The notes: generated by a model not told the origin, from the sequence alone. 6,306 bases of DNA from an uncultured Clostridia bacterium (GCA_947306035.1 CAMZFG010000058.1:1-6306); one strand, 5' to 3'; positions 1 through 5,940 are shown, numbered from the stretch's first letter. Made by a program: numbers and translations.

Positions 1-714
1 CATGGAGCGGCCCGACACGTAGGCGCCGGTAAAGGCGGAGGCAAAAATGTCGCCGGTGCCGTGCGAGTTTTTCGGCAGATGCTCGTGGAAATAGTAGGCG
101 GGTTTGGTCTCGCCTTTTTTCAGCACCGCCGCGCCGAGTTTGGCGGGGTCGTAGGAAACGCCCGTCAGCACCACCGCGCCCGCGCCCAGCGCGAGCACCG
201 CCTGCATCAGTTTTTCGATATAGGCCTCGTCGTAGCCCGCGCCGACGTAGGGCAGACCCGTGATGAAAGAGGCCTCGGTGATGTTGGGCAGCACGATGTC
301 GGCGGCGCCGCACAGCGTCGCCATTTCGGCGGCAAAAGCCGTGTCAAATCCGGTGTAGAGTTTGCCGTTGTCGGCCATGGCGGGGTCGACGATCCTGACG
401 CAGCCGGGGTTGGCCACGCGCGAGAACAGGTCTTTGACCAGTTCGATCTGCCGCTTGCTGCCGAGATAGCCGGTGTAGATGGCGTCAAAGCCGATCTTTT
501 CTTTCTCCCAGTGTGCCATGATGCCGGGGATATCCTCGGTCAGATCGCGGAACGTAAAGCCGGTAAAGCCGCCCGTGTGCGTCGAGAGCACCGCGGAAGG
601 CAGCACCGCCGTTTCGATGCCGCAGGCGGAGATGATGGGCAGCGCCACGGTGAGAGAGCATTGCCCCACGCAGGAGATATCTTGCACAGTCAGCACGCGT
701 TTGTCTTTGTTCAT
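1..714 (-). CDS. pdxK: Pyridoxamine/pyridoxal kinase, PfkB/ribokinase family (3' end cut off by window)
   Basis: Phosphorylates vitamin B6 vitamers (pyridoxamine, pyridoxal, pyridoxine) with ATP at the 5' hydroxyl in the cytoplasmic B6 salvage pathway. Reading leftwards from the ATG at 714-712 gives 238 uninterrupted residues. The N terminus is typical of the clostridial pyridoxamine kinases: QDISCVGQCSLTVALP at about 11-26, then PSAVLSTHTGGF at 39-50, the region that contacts the substrate. DPAMADNGKLY (110-120) and LPNITEA (142-148) follow, and the ribokinase-family anion-hole motif GTGD lies at 219-222, with D222 the expected catalytic base. Family members are usually about 280-290 residues, so roughly 45-50 C-terminal residues lie outside the window. 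The start is fixed by GGAGG (724-728 on the plus strand), 9 nt upstream. The gene is divergent from the sporulation operon and has its own promoter. The kinase family is certain; the preferred vitamer (PdxK versus PdxY type) cannot be told from the sequence. Confidence 0.93.
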   Translation of the reverse strand, partial: MNKDKRVLTVQDISCVGQCSLTVALPIISACGIETAVLPSAVLSTHTGGFTGFTFRDLTEDIPGIMAHWEKEKIGFDAIYTGYLGSKRQIELVKDLFSRVANPGCVRIVDPAMADNGKLYTGFDTAFAAEMATLCGAADIVLPNITEASFITGLPYVGAGYDEAYIEKLMQAVLALGAGAVVLTGVSYDPAKLGAAVLKKGETKPAYYFHEHLPKNSHGTGDIFASAFTGAYVSGRSM

Positions 715-747
715 GTGAAAAATCCTCCTTTTTACGGAATTTGTTAC

Positions 748-776
748 AGTATAGCATTTATTTGCCCGTATTGCAA
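748..776 (-). promoter_or_regulatory. Sigma-A promoter for the pyridoxamine kinase gene
   Basis: On the minus strand, TTGCAA (771-776; 4 of 6 matches to the -35 consensus) is followed by exactly 17 bp and then TATACT (748-753; 5 of 6 matches to the -10 consensus). Transcription would start near 741, giving a leader of about 27 nt that contains the GGAGG ribosome binding site. Box spacing and position fit a housekeeping promoter; the start site is inferred. Confidence 0.75.
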
Positions 777-800
777 GAAGAAAACGTAAATTTTTTCGCA

Positions 801-830
801 ACAGGCCCGGTTCTGACGCCTGTCCTTTTT
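801..830 (+). other. Small terminator-like hairpin in front of the spoIIIA promoter
   Basis: ACAGGC (801-806) and GCCTGT (818-823) form a 6-bp inverted repeat around an 11-nt loop, followed by CC and five T residues (826-830). It reads as a weak intrinsic terminator on the plus strand, where it would stop transcripts running antisense to the kinase gene before they enter the sporulation operon. It could equally be a protein-binding palindrome, since its right arm falls just upstream of the sigma-E-like -10 box, or chance in GC-rich DNA. Confidence 0.35.
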
Positions 831-831
831 G

Positions 832-839
832 CATACAGT
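832..839 (+). promoter_or_regulatory. Putative sigma-E (mother-cell) -10 box for the spoIIIA operon
   Basis: CATACAGT fits the -10 element recognised by the mother-cell sporulation factor sigma-E (consensus close to CATACAnT). It sits 36 nt before the spoIIIAA start codon, so transcription from about 846 would give a leader of about 29 nt with the ribosome binding site. spoIIIA of Bacillus subtilis is known to be under sigma-E control. The expected -35 element about 14 bp upstream (811-817, TTCTGAC) is a poor match, which lowers confidence. Confidence 0.55.
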
Positions 840-860
840 AGGCGTGAGGCGGGAAGGCCC

Positions 861-866
861 GGGAGG
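861..866 (+). promoter_or_regulatory. Ribosome binding site that fixes the spoIIIAA start
   Basis: GGGAGG lies 8 nt before the ATG at 875. The upstream in-frame GTG at 866 overlaps the last base of this site and cannot use it, and the in-frame ATG at 881 would be 14 nt away, which is long. ATG 875 is therefore the best start. Confidence 0.75.
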
Positions 867-874
867 TGGACGGT

Positions 875-1855
875 ATGCGCATGACGATCGAGGGGCCGAC
901 GCGGCTTTTGCCGCCGTCGCTGGCGGCTCTTTTGCCCATTTCGGTGCTGTCCGCCCTGCAAAAAGCGCTGCCGCCGGACGCCTTTCCCGAGGAGATCCGT
1001 CTGCGGCGGGATCACGCGGCCTCCGTCACGGCGAACGGCGTCAACGTGCGCCTTGACGCGGTGCTGTCGGCGGGAGAAATGGCACGGCTGCTGACGGCGT
1101 TCTGCGGCGGATCGTTGTACGCGCACGGCGACACCCTGCGGCAGGGGTATCTTCTGCTGCCGGGCGGCGTGCGGGTCGGCGTGTGCGGCCATGCGGCCAC
1201 GGCCGACGGCGTGATCACGGGCGTGACGGACATCACGGCGTTCTCCGTCAGAGTGCCGCGCGCCCTGCCGCCGGTCGGGAGCGAGATCTGCGCCCTTTTG
1301 CGTTCCTTCGGCCTTTGCCGCGGCGTGCTGGTCTACGCGCCGCCGGGCGTCGGCAAGACCACGCTGCTGCGCGGCGTCATCGCCCTGGCGGCGGGCGGAG
1401 AAAACCCTTTGCGCGTGGCGGTGGCGGACACACGGGGCGAGTTGGCCGCGGGTCTTGACGACCCCGCGCTGCTCGTGGACGTTCTCACCGGCTACCCCCG
1501 CGGCGCGGGCGTGGCCATTGCCGCGCGGACGCTGTCGGCACAACTGATCGTGTGCGACGAGATCGGCGATTACGGGGAGGCGGAAGAGATCGCGGGCGCG
1601 CACAATACCGGCGTGCCGCTGGTGGCTTCCGCCCACGCGGGAGACCTTTCGGAACTGCTGGCCAAGCCCGGCATTCGTCTGTTGCACCGGGCGCGGTGCT
1701 TCGGGGCGTACGTGCGGCTTTACCGGCGGCCCGGTTTTGATTTTGACTATCACGTCGAGAGTTGGGAGGCGGCCAATGCCTGTTTTGAAATGGATGGGAC
1801 TGATCTTGCTTTTGCTGTGCGGCGCGGGTCTCGGCGCGACCCTGCTGCGCTATGA
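875..1855 (+). CDS. spoIIIAA: Stage III sporulation protein AA, secretion-type ATPase
   Basis: Cytoplasmic ATPase of the mother cell, related to the VirB11/GspE secretion ATPases, thought to power or assemble the SpoIIIA-SpoIIQ channel. With the ATG at 875 it has 326 residues (B. subtilis SpoIIIAA has about 307). An N-terminal domain (1-130) carries the family stretch LRQGYLLLPGGVRVGVCGHA at about 88-107. Walker A is PPGVGKTT at 156-163 (K161, T162). A DTRGEL segment follows at about 185-190, where the family has DERSE. Walker B is LIVCDEIG at 224-231 (D228, E229), and a conserved SAH lies at 252-254. It is the first gene of the operon. Its last 80 nt overlap spoIIIAB in another frame, so the final 27 or so residues are not a conserved part of the family and may be a lineage-specific tail. 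Identity is secure from the motifs and the downstream genes. Confidence 0.95.
   Translation: MRMTIEGPTRLLPPSLAALLPISVLSALQKALPPDAFPEEIRLRRDHAASVTANGVNVRLDAVLSAGEMARLLTAFCGGSLYAHGDTLRQGYLLLPGGVRVGVCGHAATADGVITGVTDITAFSVRVPRALPPVGSEICALLRSFGLCRGVLVYAPPGVGKTTLLRGVIALAAGGENPLRVAVADTRGELAAGLDDPALLVDVLTGYPRGAGVAIAARTLSAQLIVCDEIGDYGEAEEIAGAHNTGVPLVASAHAGDLSELLAKPGIRLLHRARCFGAYVRLYRRPGFDFDYHVESWEAANACFEMDGTDLAFAVRRGSRRDPAAL
1764..1769 (+). promoter_or_regulatory. Ribosome binding site that fixes the spoIIIAB start
   Basis: GGGAGG, 6 nt before ATG 1776 and inside the spoIIIAA reading frame. The frame is open further back to a TTG at 1737, but that codon has no such site and the extra 13 residues do not resemble a SpoIIIAB N terminus. 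Confidence 0.75.
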
Positions 1856-2252
1856 ACGGCGGCGCTACCTGCAAGCGGAGGGATACCTGACGCTTTTGCG
1901 CACCGTCCGGCTGGATATCGACTGTTTTTCCATGCCCGTCGATCGCATTCTGCGGCAATGCGAGCCGAGATTGCTCGCCGACTGCGGCGTGACGCGGCCC
2001 GCGTCGGACATGGCGGCGCTGCTCGGCGCGGCGCGGCTCTGCCTGCCGGCGGAGTTCTGCCGCCTGCTGCGGGATTTTGCGGCGCGCCTCGGCGACAGTT
2101 ACCGCGAGGAACAGCTGCGCTGCTGCGACTACTATCTGGCGCGTCTGACGCCGCTGTGCGACAAGATGCGCGCCGAACTGCCGAAACGCGAAAAAATGGC
2201 GCTGCTGCTGCCCGTGGCCGTGGCGGCGCTGCTGGCGCTGATGTTGCTGTAA
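1776..2252 (+). CDS. spoIIIAB: Stage III sporulation protein AB
   Basis: Membrane component of the mother-cell SpoIIIA complex, whose fold is related to the GspF/type II secretion inner-membrane proteins. It has 158 residues (B. subtilis about 171). An N-terminal hydrophobic helix (about 6-23) is followed by a cytoplasmic helical region with the family pattern of a paired R/E-rich segment and a 'LGDSYREEQLRCCDYYLARL' stretch at about 105-124. The C terminus carries a second membrane helix right after a KREKM motif (about 137-158), matching the KNEKM-plus-hydrophobic tail of the Bacillus protein. The start overlaps spoIIIAA by 80 nt, and the stop TAA is part of the next gene's ribosome binding site, so translation of the cluster is probably coupled. 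Identity rests on architecture, the C-terminal signature and gene order. Confidence 0.92.
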   Translation: MPVLKWMGLILLLLCGAGLGATLLRYERRRYLQAEGYLTLLRTVRLDIDCFSMPVDRILRQCEPRLLADCGVTRPASDMAALLGAARLCLPAEFCRLLRDFAARLGDSYREEQLRCCDYYLARLTPLCDKMRAELPKREKMALLLPVAVAALLALMLL

Positions 2253-2256
2253 GGAG
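2251..2256 (+). promoter_or_regulatory. Ribosome binding site of spoIIIAC overlapping the spoIIIAB stop
   Basis: AAGGAG starts inside the TAA stop codon of spoIIIAB (2250-2252) and lies 6 nt before the spoIIIAC ATG. This suits re-initiation by ribosomes finishing spoIIIAB. Confidence 0.7.
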
Positions 2257-2262
2257 AAAAAC

Positions 2263-2457
2263 ATGGATGTAAGTCTTTTGCTGCGGGTGGTCGGCGTGGG
2301 CATCATCGTGGCGGTGGCCGCGCAGATCCTGTCGAAAAGCGGAAGGGATGAACAGGCCACGCTCGCCGTGGTGGCGGGCATCGTCGTGGTCTTCATTCTG
2401 CTGGTGCGGGAGATCGGCGATCTGTTTGCCGCCATTCGCACCACATTCGGGCTATGA
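2263..2457 (+). CDS. spoIIIAC: Stage III sporulation protein AC, small membrane protein
   Basis: A 64-residue integral membrane protein of the SpoIIIA complex (B. subtilis 68 residues). It has two hydrophobic helices, about 4-23 and 33-52, separated by a short polar loop (SKSGRDEQ), then a short amphipathic C terminus (DLFAAIRTTFGL) that matches the family's DLF..I...F end. AC and AD are homologous to each other and are thought to form part of the inner-membrane base of the channel. It starts 10 nt after the spoIIIAB stop and its own TGA is shared with the start of spoIIIAD (ATGA). Confidence 0.93.
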   Translation: MDVSLLLRVVGVGIIVAVAAQILSKSGRDEQATLAVVAGIVVVFILLVREIGDLFAAIRTTFGL

Positions 2458-2840
2458 CGGTGTGGGGCGTGGCGGGCGCCGCTCTGCTCTCGGCCATGCT
2501 GATCGTACTTTTGAAAGAATGGCAGCCGGGCTTTGCCGGCGCGGCGCGCCTCTCTGCCTCTTTGCTCCTGTTCGGGGCGGTGCTGGCGGTGTCGTTGCCG
2601 CTGCTGTCCGAGATCCGCGCGCTGTTCGAGACGTCGGGCACCGAGGCCTACGCGCTGCCGATCCTGCGCGCGGCGGGCGTGGCGGCGCTGTGCGAGATCA
2701 CGGCCACGCTGTGCCGCGACCTCGGCGAAAACGCGGTGGCGGAGGGCATTCTGCTGTTCGGGCGGGCCGAGGTCCTGGTGCTCTCCCTGCCGCTGATCCG
2801 CCGCCTTTTGTCGGTGGCGGGGGAACTTTTGTCATGGTAA
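2454..2840 (+). CDS. spoIIIAD: Stage III sporulation protein AD, membrane protein
   Basis: A 128-residue integral membrane protein (family about 130). The N-terminal half, with hydrophobic helices at about 2-20 and 33-52, resembles SpoIIIAC. The C-terminal half has the AD-specific stretch with CRDLGENAVAEGILLFGRAEVL at about 87-108, followed by a hydrophobic helix to about 119; this corresponds to the conserved RD.GE...A pattern of the family. The start codon overlaps the spoIIIAC stop (ATGA) and has no convincing Shine-Dalgarno sequence before it, so it probably depends on translational coupling. Its end overlaps spoIIIAE by 7 nt. Confidence 0.92.
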   Translation: MTVWGVAGAALLSAMLIVLLKEWQPGFAGAARLSASLLLFGAVLAVSLPLLSEIRALFETSGTEAYALPILRAAGVAALCEITATLCRDLGENAVAEGILLFGRAEVLVLSLPLIRRLLSVAGELLSW

Positions 2841-4012
2841 GGCGGCTTTTCGCGGCGTTCTTCGCGGCGCTGTGCCTGTTGTGCCTTTTTCCGCTCGCGG
2901 CGCACGCCGAAGCGGACAGGCCGGCGCCCGGAACGGACGAGGGCGAGACCGACGCCGCGGCGGCCGCGCGGCAGCAATGGTCGGCGTTTTGCGCAGACCT
3001 GCCGGACGAGGTGACGGCTCTGCTGCCGGCGGGGGTCGACAGTACGGATCCCGCCGTTTCCGACGCGGCAGTCAAGGAAGCCGTAACACTTCCCGGACTG
3101 CTGAACATGATCGCCGCGTTTTTCGGCGCGAATATCGGCCGAAACGTATCGCTTTTGGCGCGTATATGCGGTATTTTGGTGCTGGTCGCGCTGTTCCGGT
3201 CGCTTTCCGGCGGCGCTTCTTCCGCGCTTGAACACGCGCTGTCTCTGTGTTCGATACTCGCCATAACGGGGCTTGTCCTGACGGGCGGTTCCGCCGACGT
3301 CAGAACGCTCGGCGCCTACTTTCAAACGGTCGAGGGCGTGTGCCTGTCTCTGCTGCCGCTGATGGGCACGCTCTACGCCATGGGCGGCAATATCGGGGCG
3401 GCGGTGGCCAACCACGCGGTCATGAGCGCTTTTCTCACCGTACTGGAGACGGTGTGCGGCGCCACGGTGCTGCCGGTGGCGGGGCTGTGCCTGGCGCTGG
3501 CGCTGATGGACGCGGCGCACGACGGCGTCTCGCTCGCGCCGCTCGCCTCGCTGATCCACAAGACCTACACCCGCGTTTTTTCCTTTTTGATGCTGCTGCT
3601 CTGCGGCGTGCTGGGCCTGCAGCATACGCTGGCGCGGGGCAGCGACACGCTGGCTCTGCGCACCGCGCGCTTCGCGGCCGGCAGTTTTCTGCCCGTGGTG
3701 GGCGGCTCGGTCTCGGAGGCGCTTTCGACCGTGGCGGGCAGTGTGCAGTATCTGCGCAGCACGGTGGGCGTGGGGGGCATCGCGGTCATGATCTGCCTGT
3801 TCCTGCCCATGTTTCTCTCCGTGTGCCTGACGCGCCTGACGCTGTCGCTGTCGGCGGCGGCCGCCGGACTGCTCGGCTGTGCGCGGGAAGAGAAATTCCT
3901 CGGCGCGGCGGCGGGCGTTTTCGGCTATCTCTCGGCGGTCGTCGCCGCCCTGTTCGTCATGGTGGTCTTTTCGCTGACGCTGCTCGCGCGGTGCGCGACG
4001 GGGGTGACGTGA
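2834..4012 (+). CDS. spoIIIAE: Stage III sporulation protein AE, polytopic membrane protein
   Basis: The largest membrane subunit of the SpoIIIA complex and a candidate channel or export component in the outer forespore membrane. It has 392 residues (B. subtilis 399). A Sec signal peptide (MVRRLF then a leucine/alanine-rich core) ends in AHA at 23-25. An exported acidic, alanine-rich segment runs to about 85. Hydrophobic helices follow at about 107-121, 134-151, 165-181, 205-224, 248-263, 320-341 and 370-388. The conserved central motif ARFAAGSFLPVVGGSVSEAL lies at 278-297. The frame is open upstream to 2348, but that part is inside spoIIIAD. ATG 2834 follows a G-rich GGGGGA site at 2819-2824 and begins the signal peptide. 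It overlaps spoIIIAD by 7 nt and spoIIIAF by 1 nt (TGATG). Confidence 0.95.
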   Translation: MVRRLFAAFFAALCLLCLFPLAAHAEADRPAPGTDEGETDAAAAARQQWSAFCADLPDEVTALLPAGVDSTDPAVSDAAVKEAVTLPGLLNMIAAFFGANIGRNVSLLARICGILVLVALFRSLSGGASSALEHALSLCSILAITGLVLTGGSADVRTLGAYFQTVEGVCLSLLPLMGTLYAMGGNIGAAVANHAVMSAFLTVLETVCGATVLPVAGLCLALALMDAAHDGVSLAPLASLIHKTYTRVFSFLMLLLCGVLGLQHTLARGSDTLALRTARFAAGSFLPVVGGSVSEALSTVAGSVQYLRSTVGVGGIAVMICLFLPMFLSVCLTRLTLSLSAAAAGLLGCAREEKFLGAAAGVFGYLSAVVAALFVMVVFSLTLLARCATGVT

Positions 4013-4479
4013 TGCGGGGCGCGATCCTTTCTCTCTTTGCGGTCTGCCTTTCGGCGGCGCTGCTCGATCTGCTCGCGCCCGGCGACCGCGACCGGGGATT
4101 GCGGCGCGGACTGCACCTGCTGACGGCGCTGGCGGTGCTGCTTTTGCTGCTGCAGCCGTTTCTGACCTTTTTGCGCGACGCGCCGACCGGCGCGGCGGCA
4201 TTGACGCAAAACGAGGCCGAACGGGACGAGTTTGAGGCCGTTTTCAACGAAACGGTGCACGCCGCGGCCGCCGAGCGGCTGCGGCGGGGGATCCACGACC
4301 TGCTGCAAAGCGACTACGGCATTGCCGAAGAGGACGCGCGCGTCGTGCTGTCCTTCGACGGGGAGGGGGCGCTCTGCCGGGTGCAGATCTTTCTGTCGGG
4401 GCGGGCGCTGTTGAAAGATCCCGCGGCGATCGAGCAAGACCTCGGCGCAAGATTTGATTGTCAAGTGGAGGTAAGGTGA
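4012..4479 (+). CDS. spoIIIAF: Stage III sporulation protein AF, short form
   Basis: Membrane-anchored protein of the SpoIIIA complex. Its C-terminal domain in B. subtilis has the ring-building-motif fold and projects into the intermembrane space. This copy has 155 residues, against about 206 in B. subtilis. Two hydrophobic helices (about 3-22 and 33-55) form the anchor, followed by a soluble region: a helix with FEAVFNETVHAAAAERLRRGIHDLL (about 76-100), a strand with ARVVLSFDGEG (about 109-119), a second strand CRVQIFLSG (122-130) and a last helix-strand ending in CQVEVR. That order matches a compact ring domain. ATG 4012 shares its A with the spoIIIAE stop and has a GGGGG site 7 nt upstream. 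Identity comes from this layout plus its position between AE and AG; sequence conservation in the family is low. Confidence 0.87.
   Translation: MRGAILSLFAVCLSAALLDLLAPGDRDRGLRRGLHLLTALAVLLLLLQPFLTFLRDAPTGAAALTQNEAERDEFEAVFNETVHAAAAERLRRGIHDLLQSDYGIAEEDARVVLSFDGEGALCRVQIFLSGRALLKDPAAIEQDLGARFDCQVEVR
4467..4471 (+). promoter_or_regulatory. Ribosome binding site that fixes the spoIIIAG start
   Basis: GGAGG, 7 nt before ATG 4479, inside the last codons of spoIIIAF. An in-frame TTG at 4458 lies upstream of this site and is not needed. Confidence 0.75.
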
Positions 4480-4973
4480 TGGAAAAAGACAAAAAAGGCG
4501 GCTTCAAAGCGTTCTGGCAGGGGCGGGGCAAGTTGCTGATCCTGCTCGGCGGCGCGCTGCTCGGCATCCTCTTTTTACTGTTCGGCGGTCTGCCGCGGCA
4601 GACGACGACGACCGATAAGCAGGACGACGCGAAAGAGCGCATCGAGGCGCTCGAAACGTACCGAAACGGGGTGCAAAAAGACCTTGAAACGCTGTGCGAG
4701 GCGGCAGACGGCGTCTCGGACGTGCGGGTGCTGGTGACGTTCTCTTCCGGCTACGAGGCGCACTACGTCACGGACGGCGACGGCAAAACGGTGATCGTGG
4801 GCAGCGGCAGCGGCGGCACGGCGCTTTTTTCCCATCTGTCGCCGCCCGCCGTGGCGGGCGTGGGCATCGTGTGCCGGGGCGGCAACGACCCCGAGGTACA
4901 GCGCACCCTGACGGAACTGGTCGCGTCGGCCCTCGGCGTGCCGCGCAACCGGGTCTATATCACGGGCAAATGA
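4479..4973 (+). CDS. spoIIIAG: Stage III sporulation protein AG, ring-forming subunit, short form
   Basis: Single-pass membrane protein; in B. subtilis it assembles into a large ring in the space between the mother-cell and forespore membranes. It has 164 residues (B. subtilis about 229). A short basic cytoplasmic tail (1-18) is followed by one membrane helix (about 19-36), a polar linker (TTTTDKQDDAKER) and a ring-building-type domain. That domain has a helix YRNGVQKDLETLCEAADGV (61-79), a strand VRVLVTFSS (82-90), a short glycine-rich insertion (about 91-120), a strand AGVGIVCRGG (126-135), a helix with QRTLTELVASALGV (141-154) and a final strand NRVYITGK. The insertion, which builds a beta-triangle in the Bacillus ring, is clearly shortened. 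It is the last gene of the operon. Its TGA stop overlaps the first base of the hairpin that follows, and no spoIIIAH is present downstream. Confidence 0.92.
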   Translation: MEKDKKGGFKAFWQGRGKLLILLGGALLGILFLLFGGLPRQTTTTDKQDDAKERIEALETYRNGVQKDLETLCEAADGVSDVRVLVTFSSGYEAHYVTDGDGKTVIVGSGSGGTALFSHLSPPAVAGVGIVCRGGNDPEVQRTLTELVASALGVPRNRVYITGK

Positions 4974-5004
4974 AAGAGGGGCTCGCAACGGCGAGCCCCT
5001 CTTT
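4973..5004. terminator. Perfect 14-bp hairpin, shared terminator of spoIIIA and the DUF445 gene
   Basis: AAAGAGGGGCTCGC (4973-4986) and its exact reverse complement (4991-5004) enclose the loop AACG. It sits between two convergent genes, beginning at the last base of the spoIIIAG stop and ending 19 nt from the DUF445 stop. On the plus strand only three T residues end the stem (CTTTGG). On the minus strand the end is T-richer (CTTTCATTTG). It most likely terminates transcription in both directions. Confidence 0.85.
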
Positions 5005-5023
5005 GGCGCGGTAACGGTATGGA

Positions 5024-5914
5024 TTATGTCGGAAAGTTGTTGATGAGCGTGTTGAGCAGGCCCAGCAAAAAGCCGATGACGGCGCCGAGACGAATGACGG
5101 CGTTGAGTTCTTTCTTCATGGCGGTCAGCACCAGCGTCTCCAATTCGGCGGCGTCCATGGCGTTGACCTTTTGCTCCACCACCTCGGCAATGTGGAACTG
5201 CCGCGCGATGGCGTCCGCGTGGTCGCTGACCAGTTTTTTGTAAAGGCCCGTCAGCAGCGGGCGCATTTCCGCGGGGTCGCCGAGCATTTCGCCCACGGGG
5301 CGCTGCTCGATCCCGGTCAGCTCTTTGTCCAGTATCTCGTACAGTTTTTCACGGCCGTCGCCCGCGAGGTAGGCCTGCAGACGCGCCGCCACGGTGGGGG
5401 CCAGCGCGGCGATCGTGCTGTCGTTCAGAAACATGGCCAAAAGGGGGTTGCGGTTGCCCGTGCCGGCAAGCAGGTTCTTGCCCTCTTTGGCGATGAGCGC
5501 CGCCAGGTCGAGCGAGCAAAGCCCCGCCACGATGCGGTCGGTCAGAGAGGTGAGCAGGCGCTCGCGCTGCACGTCGTACTGCTCGCCCATCAGCGTGCGG
5601 CCGCCGGGGTCGAGCGGCGGCAGAGAGAGAATGCCCTCGACCACGGTGCCGGTGATCTCCTCGGAGAGCAGAGCGTTTTTAAGGTCTTGTTCCTGCACCA
5701 GAGACTCGCTGACCATGCGGCCGAGCGCGCCCGCCAGCGCCGCTTTGCGGCGGGGGATGATGCCGGGGGTAAAGGGCACGCGCCAGCCGAAGAGACGCAC
5801 TTCCTCGTAGGGGCGGAACATCATTTTGACCGCGATATAGTTGGTAAACAGGCCGATGACGGCGCCGATGATGGGCCCGGCCAGCCAACGCATGATATCA
5901 TAAAAAGTTTCCAT
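5024..5914 (-). CDS. DUF445 family membrane protein, YheB-like
   Basis: A 296-residue protein of the DUF445 family, of unknown biochemical function (B. subtilis YheB is about 377 residues). The N-terminal membrane helix holds the family signature GPIIGAVIGLFTNYIAVKMMFRP (about 13-35), followed by the conserved PFTPGIIPRRK at 47-57. A long, mostly helical, charged region spans about 58-270. A second hydrophobic helix near the C terminus (about 274-291, LGAVIGFLLGLLNTLI) repeats the GA.IG pattern, so both ends are probably anchored in the membrane. The ATG at 5914 has AAAGGAG on the minus strand, 5 nt away. It is convergent with spoIIIAG and divergent from the nuclease gene. YheB-type proteins have been linked to spores in Bacillus, but this gene has a housekeeping-type promoter and no visible sporulation promoter. 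Confidence 0.9.
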   Translation of the reverse strand: METFYDIMRWLAGPIIGAVIGLFTNYIAVKMMFRPYEEVRLFGWRVPFTPGIIPRRKAALAGALGRMVSESLVQEQDLKNALLSEEITGTVVEGILSLPPLDPGGRTLMGEQYDVQRERLLTSLTDRIVAGLCSLDLAALIAKEGKNLLAGTGNRNPLLAMFLNDSTIAALAPTVAARLQAYLAGDGREKLYEILDKELTGIEQRPVGEMLGDPAEMRPLLTGLYKKLVSDHADAIARQFHIAEVVEQKVNAMDAAELETLVLTAMKKELNAVIRLGAVIGFLLGLLNTLINNFPT

Positions 5915-5940
5915 GACGGCTCCTTTCGTCGCTTACGTTT

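Noticed and set aside
61..789. 242-codon plus-strand frame opposite the kinase gene
   Set aside because: Composition is Gly/Arg/His-rich with no recognisable domain, while the minus strand gives a full kinase N terminus with GTGD.
866..874. GTG at 866 as an alternative spoIIIAA start
   Set aside because: It overlaps the GGGAGG ribosome binding site that serves ATG 875.
758..1753. 331-codon minus-strand frame opposite spoIIIAA
   Set aside because: Low-complexity basic translation with no domain. SpoIIIAA has Walker A and B motifs on the other strand, and the 5' part of the pdxK promoter would lie inside this frame.
1776..1823. Lipoprotein signal (LLLLCG around Cys15) in SpoIIIAB
   Set aside because: The residue before the cysteine is leucine rather than a small residue, so the lipobox rule fails. 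The segment is better read as a membrane helix.
2348..2833. Possible N-terminal extension of SpoIIIAE by 162 residues
   Set aside because: This stretch lies within spoIIIAC and spoIIIAD and translates to low-complexity sequence. The signal peptide begins at ATG 2834.
2648..4201. Long open frame on the minus strand (517 codons) opposite spoIIIAD, AE and AF
   Set aside because: Its product is an Arg/Gln/Ala/His-rich string with no domain, typical of the shadow of GC-rich genes. The plus strand carries clear SpoIIIA proteins.
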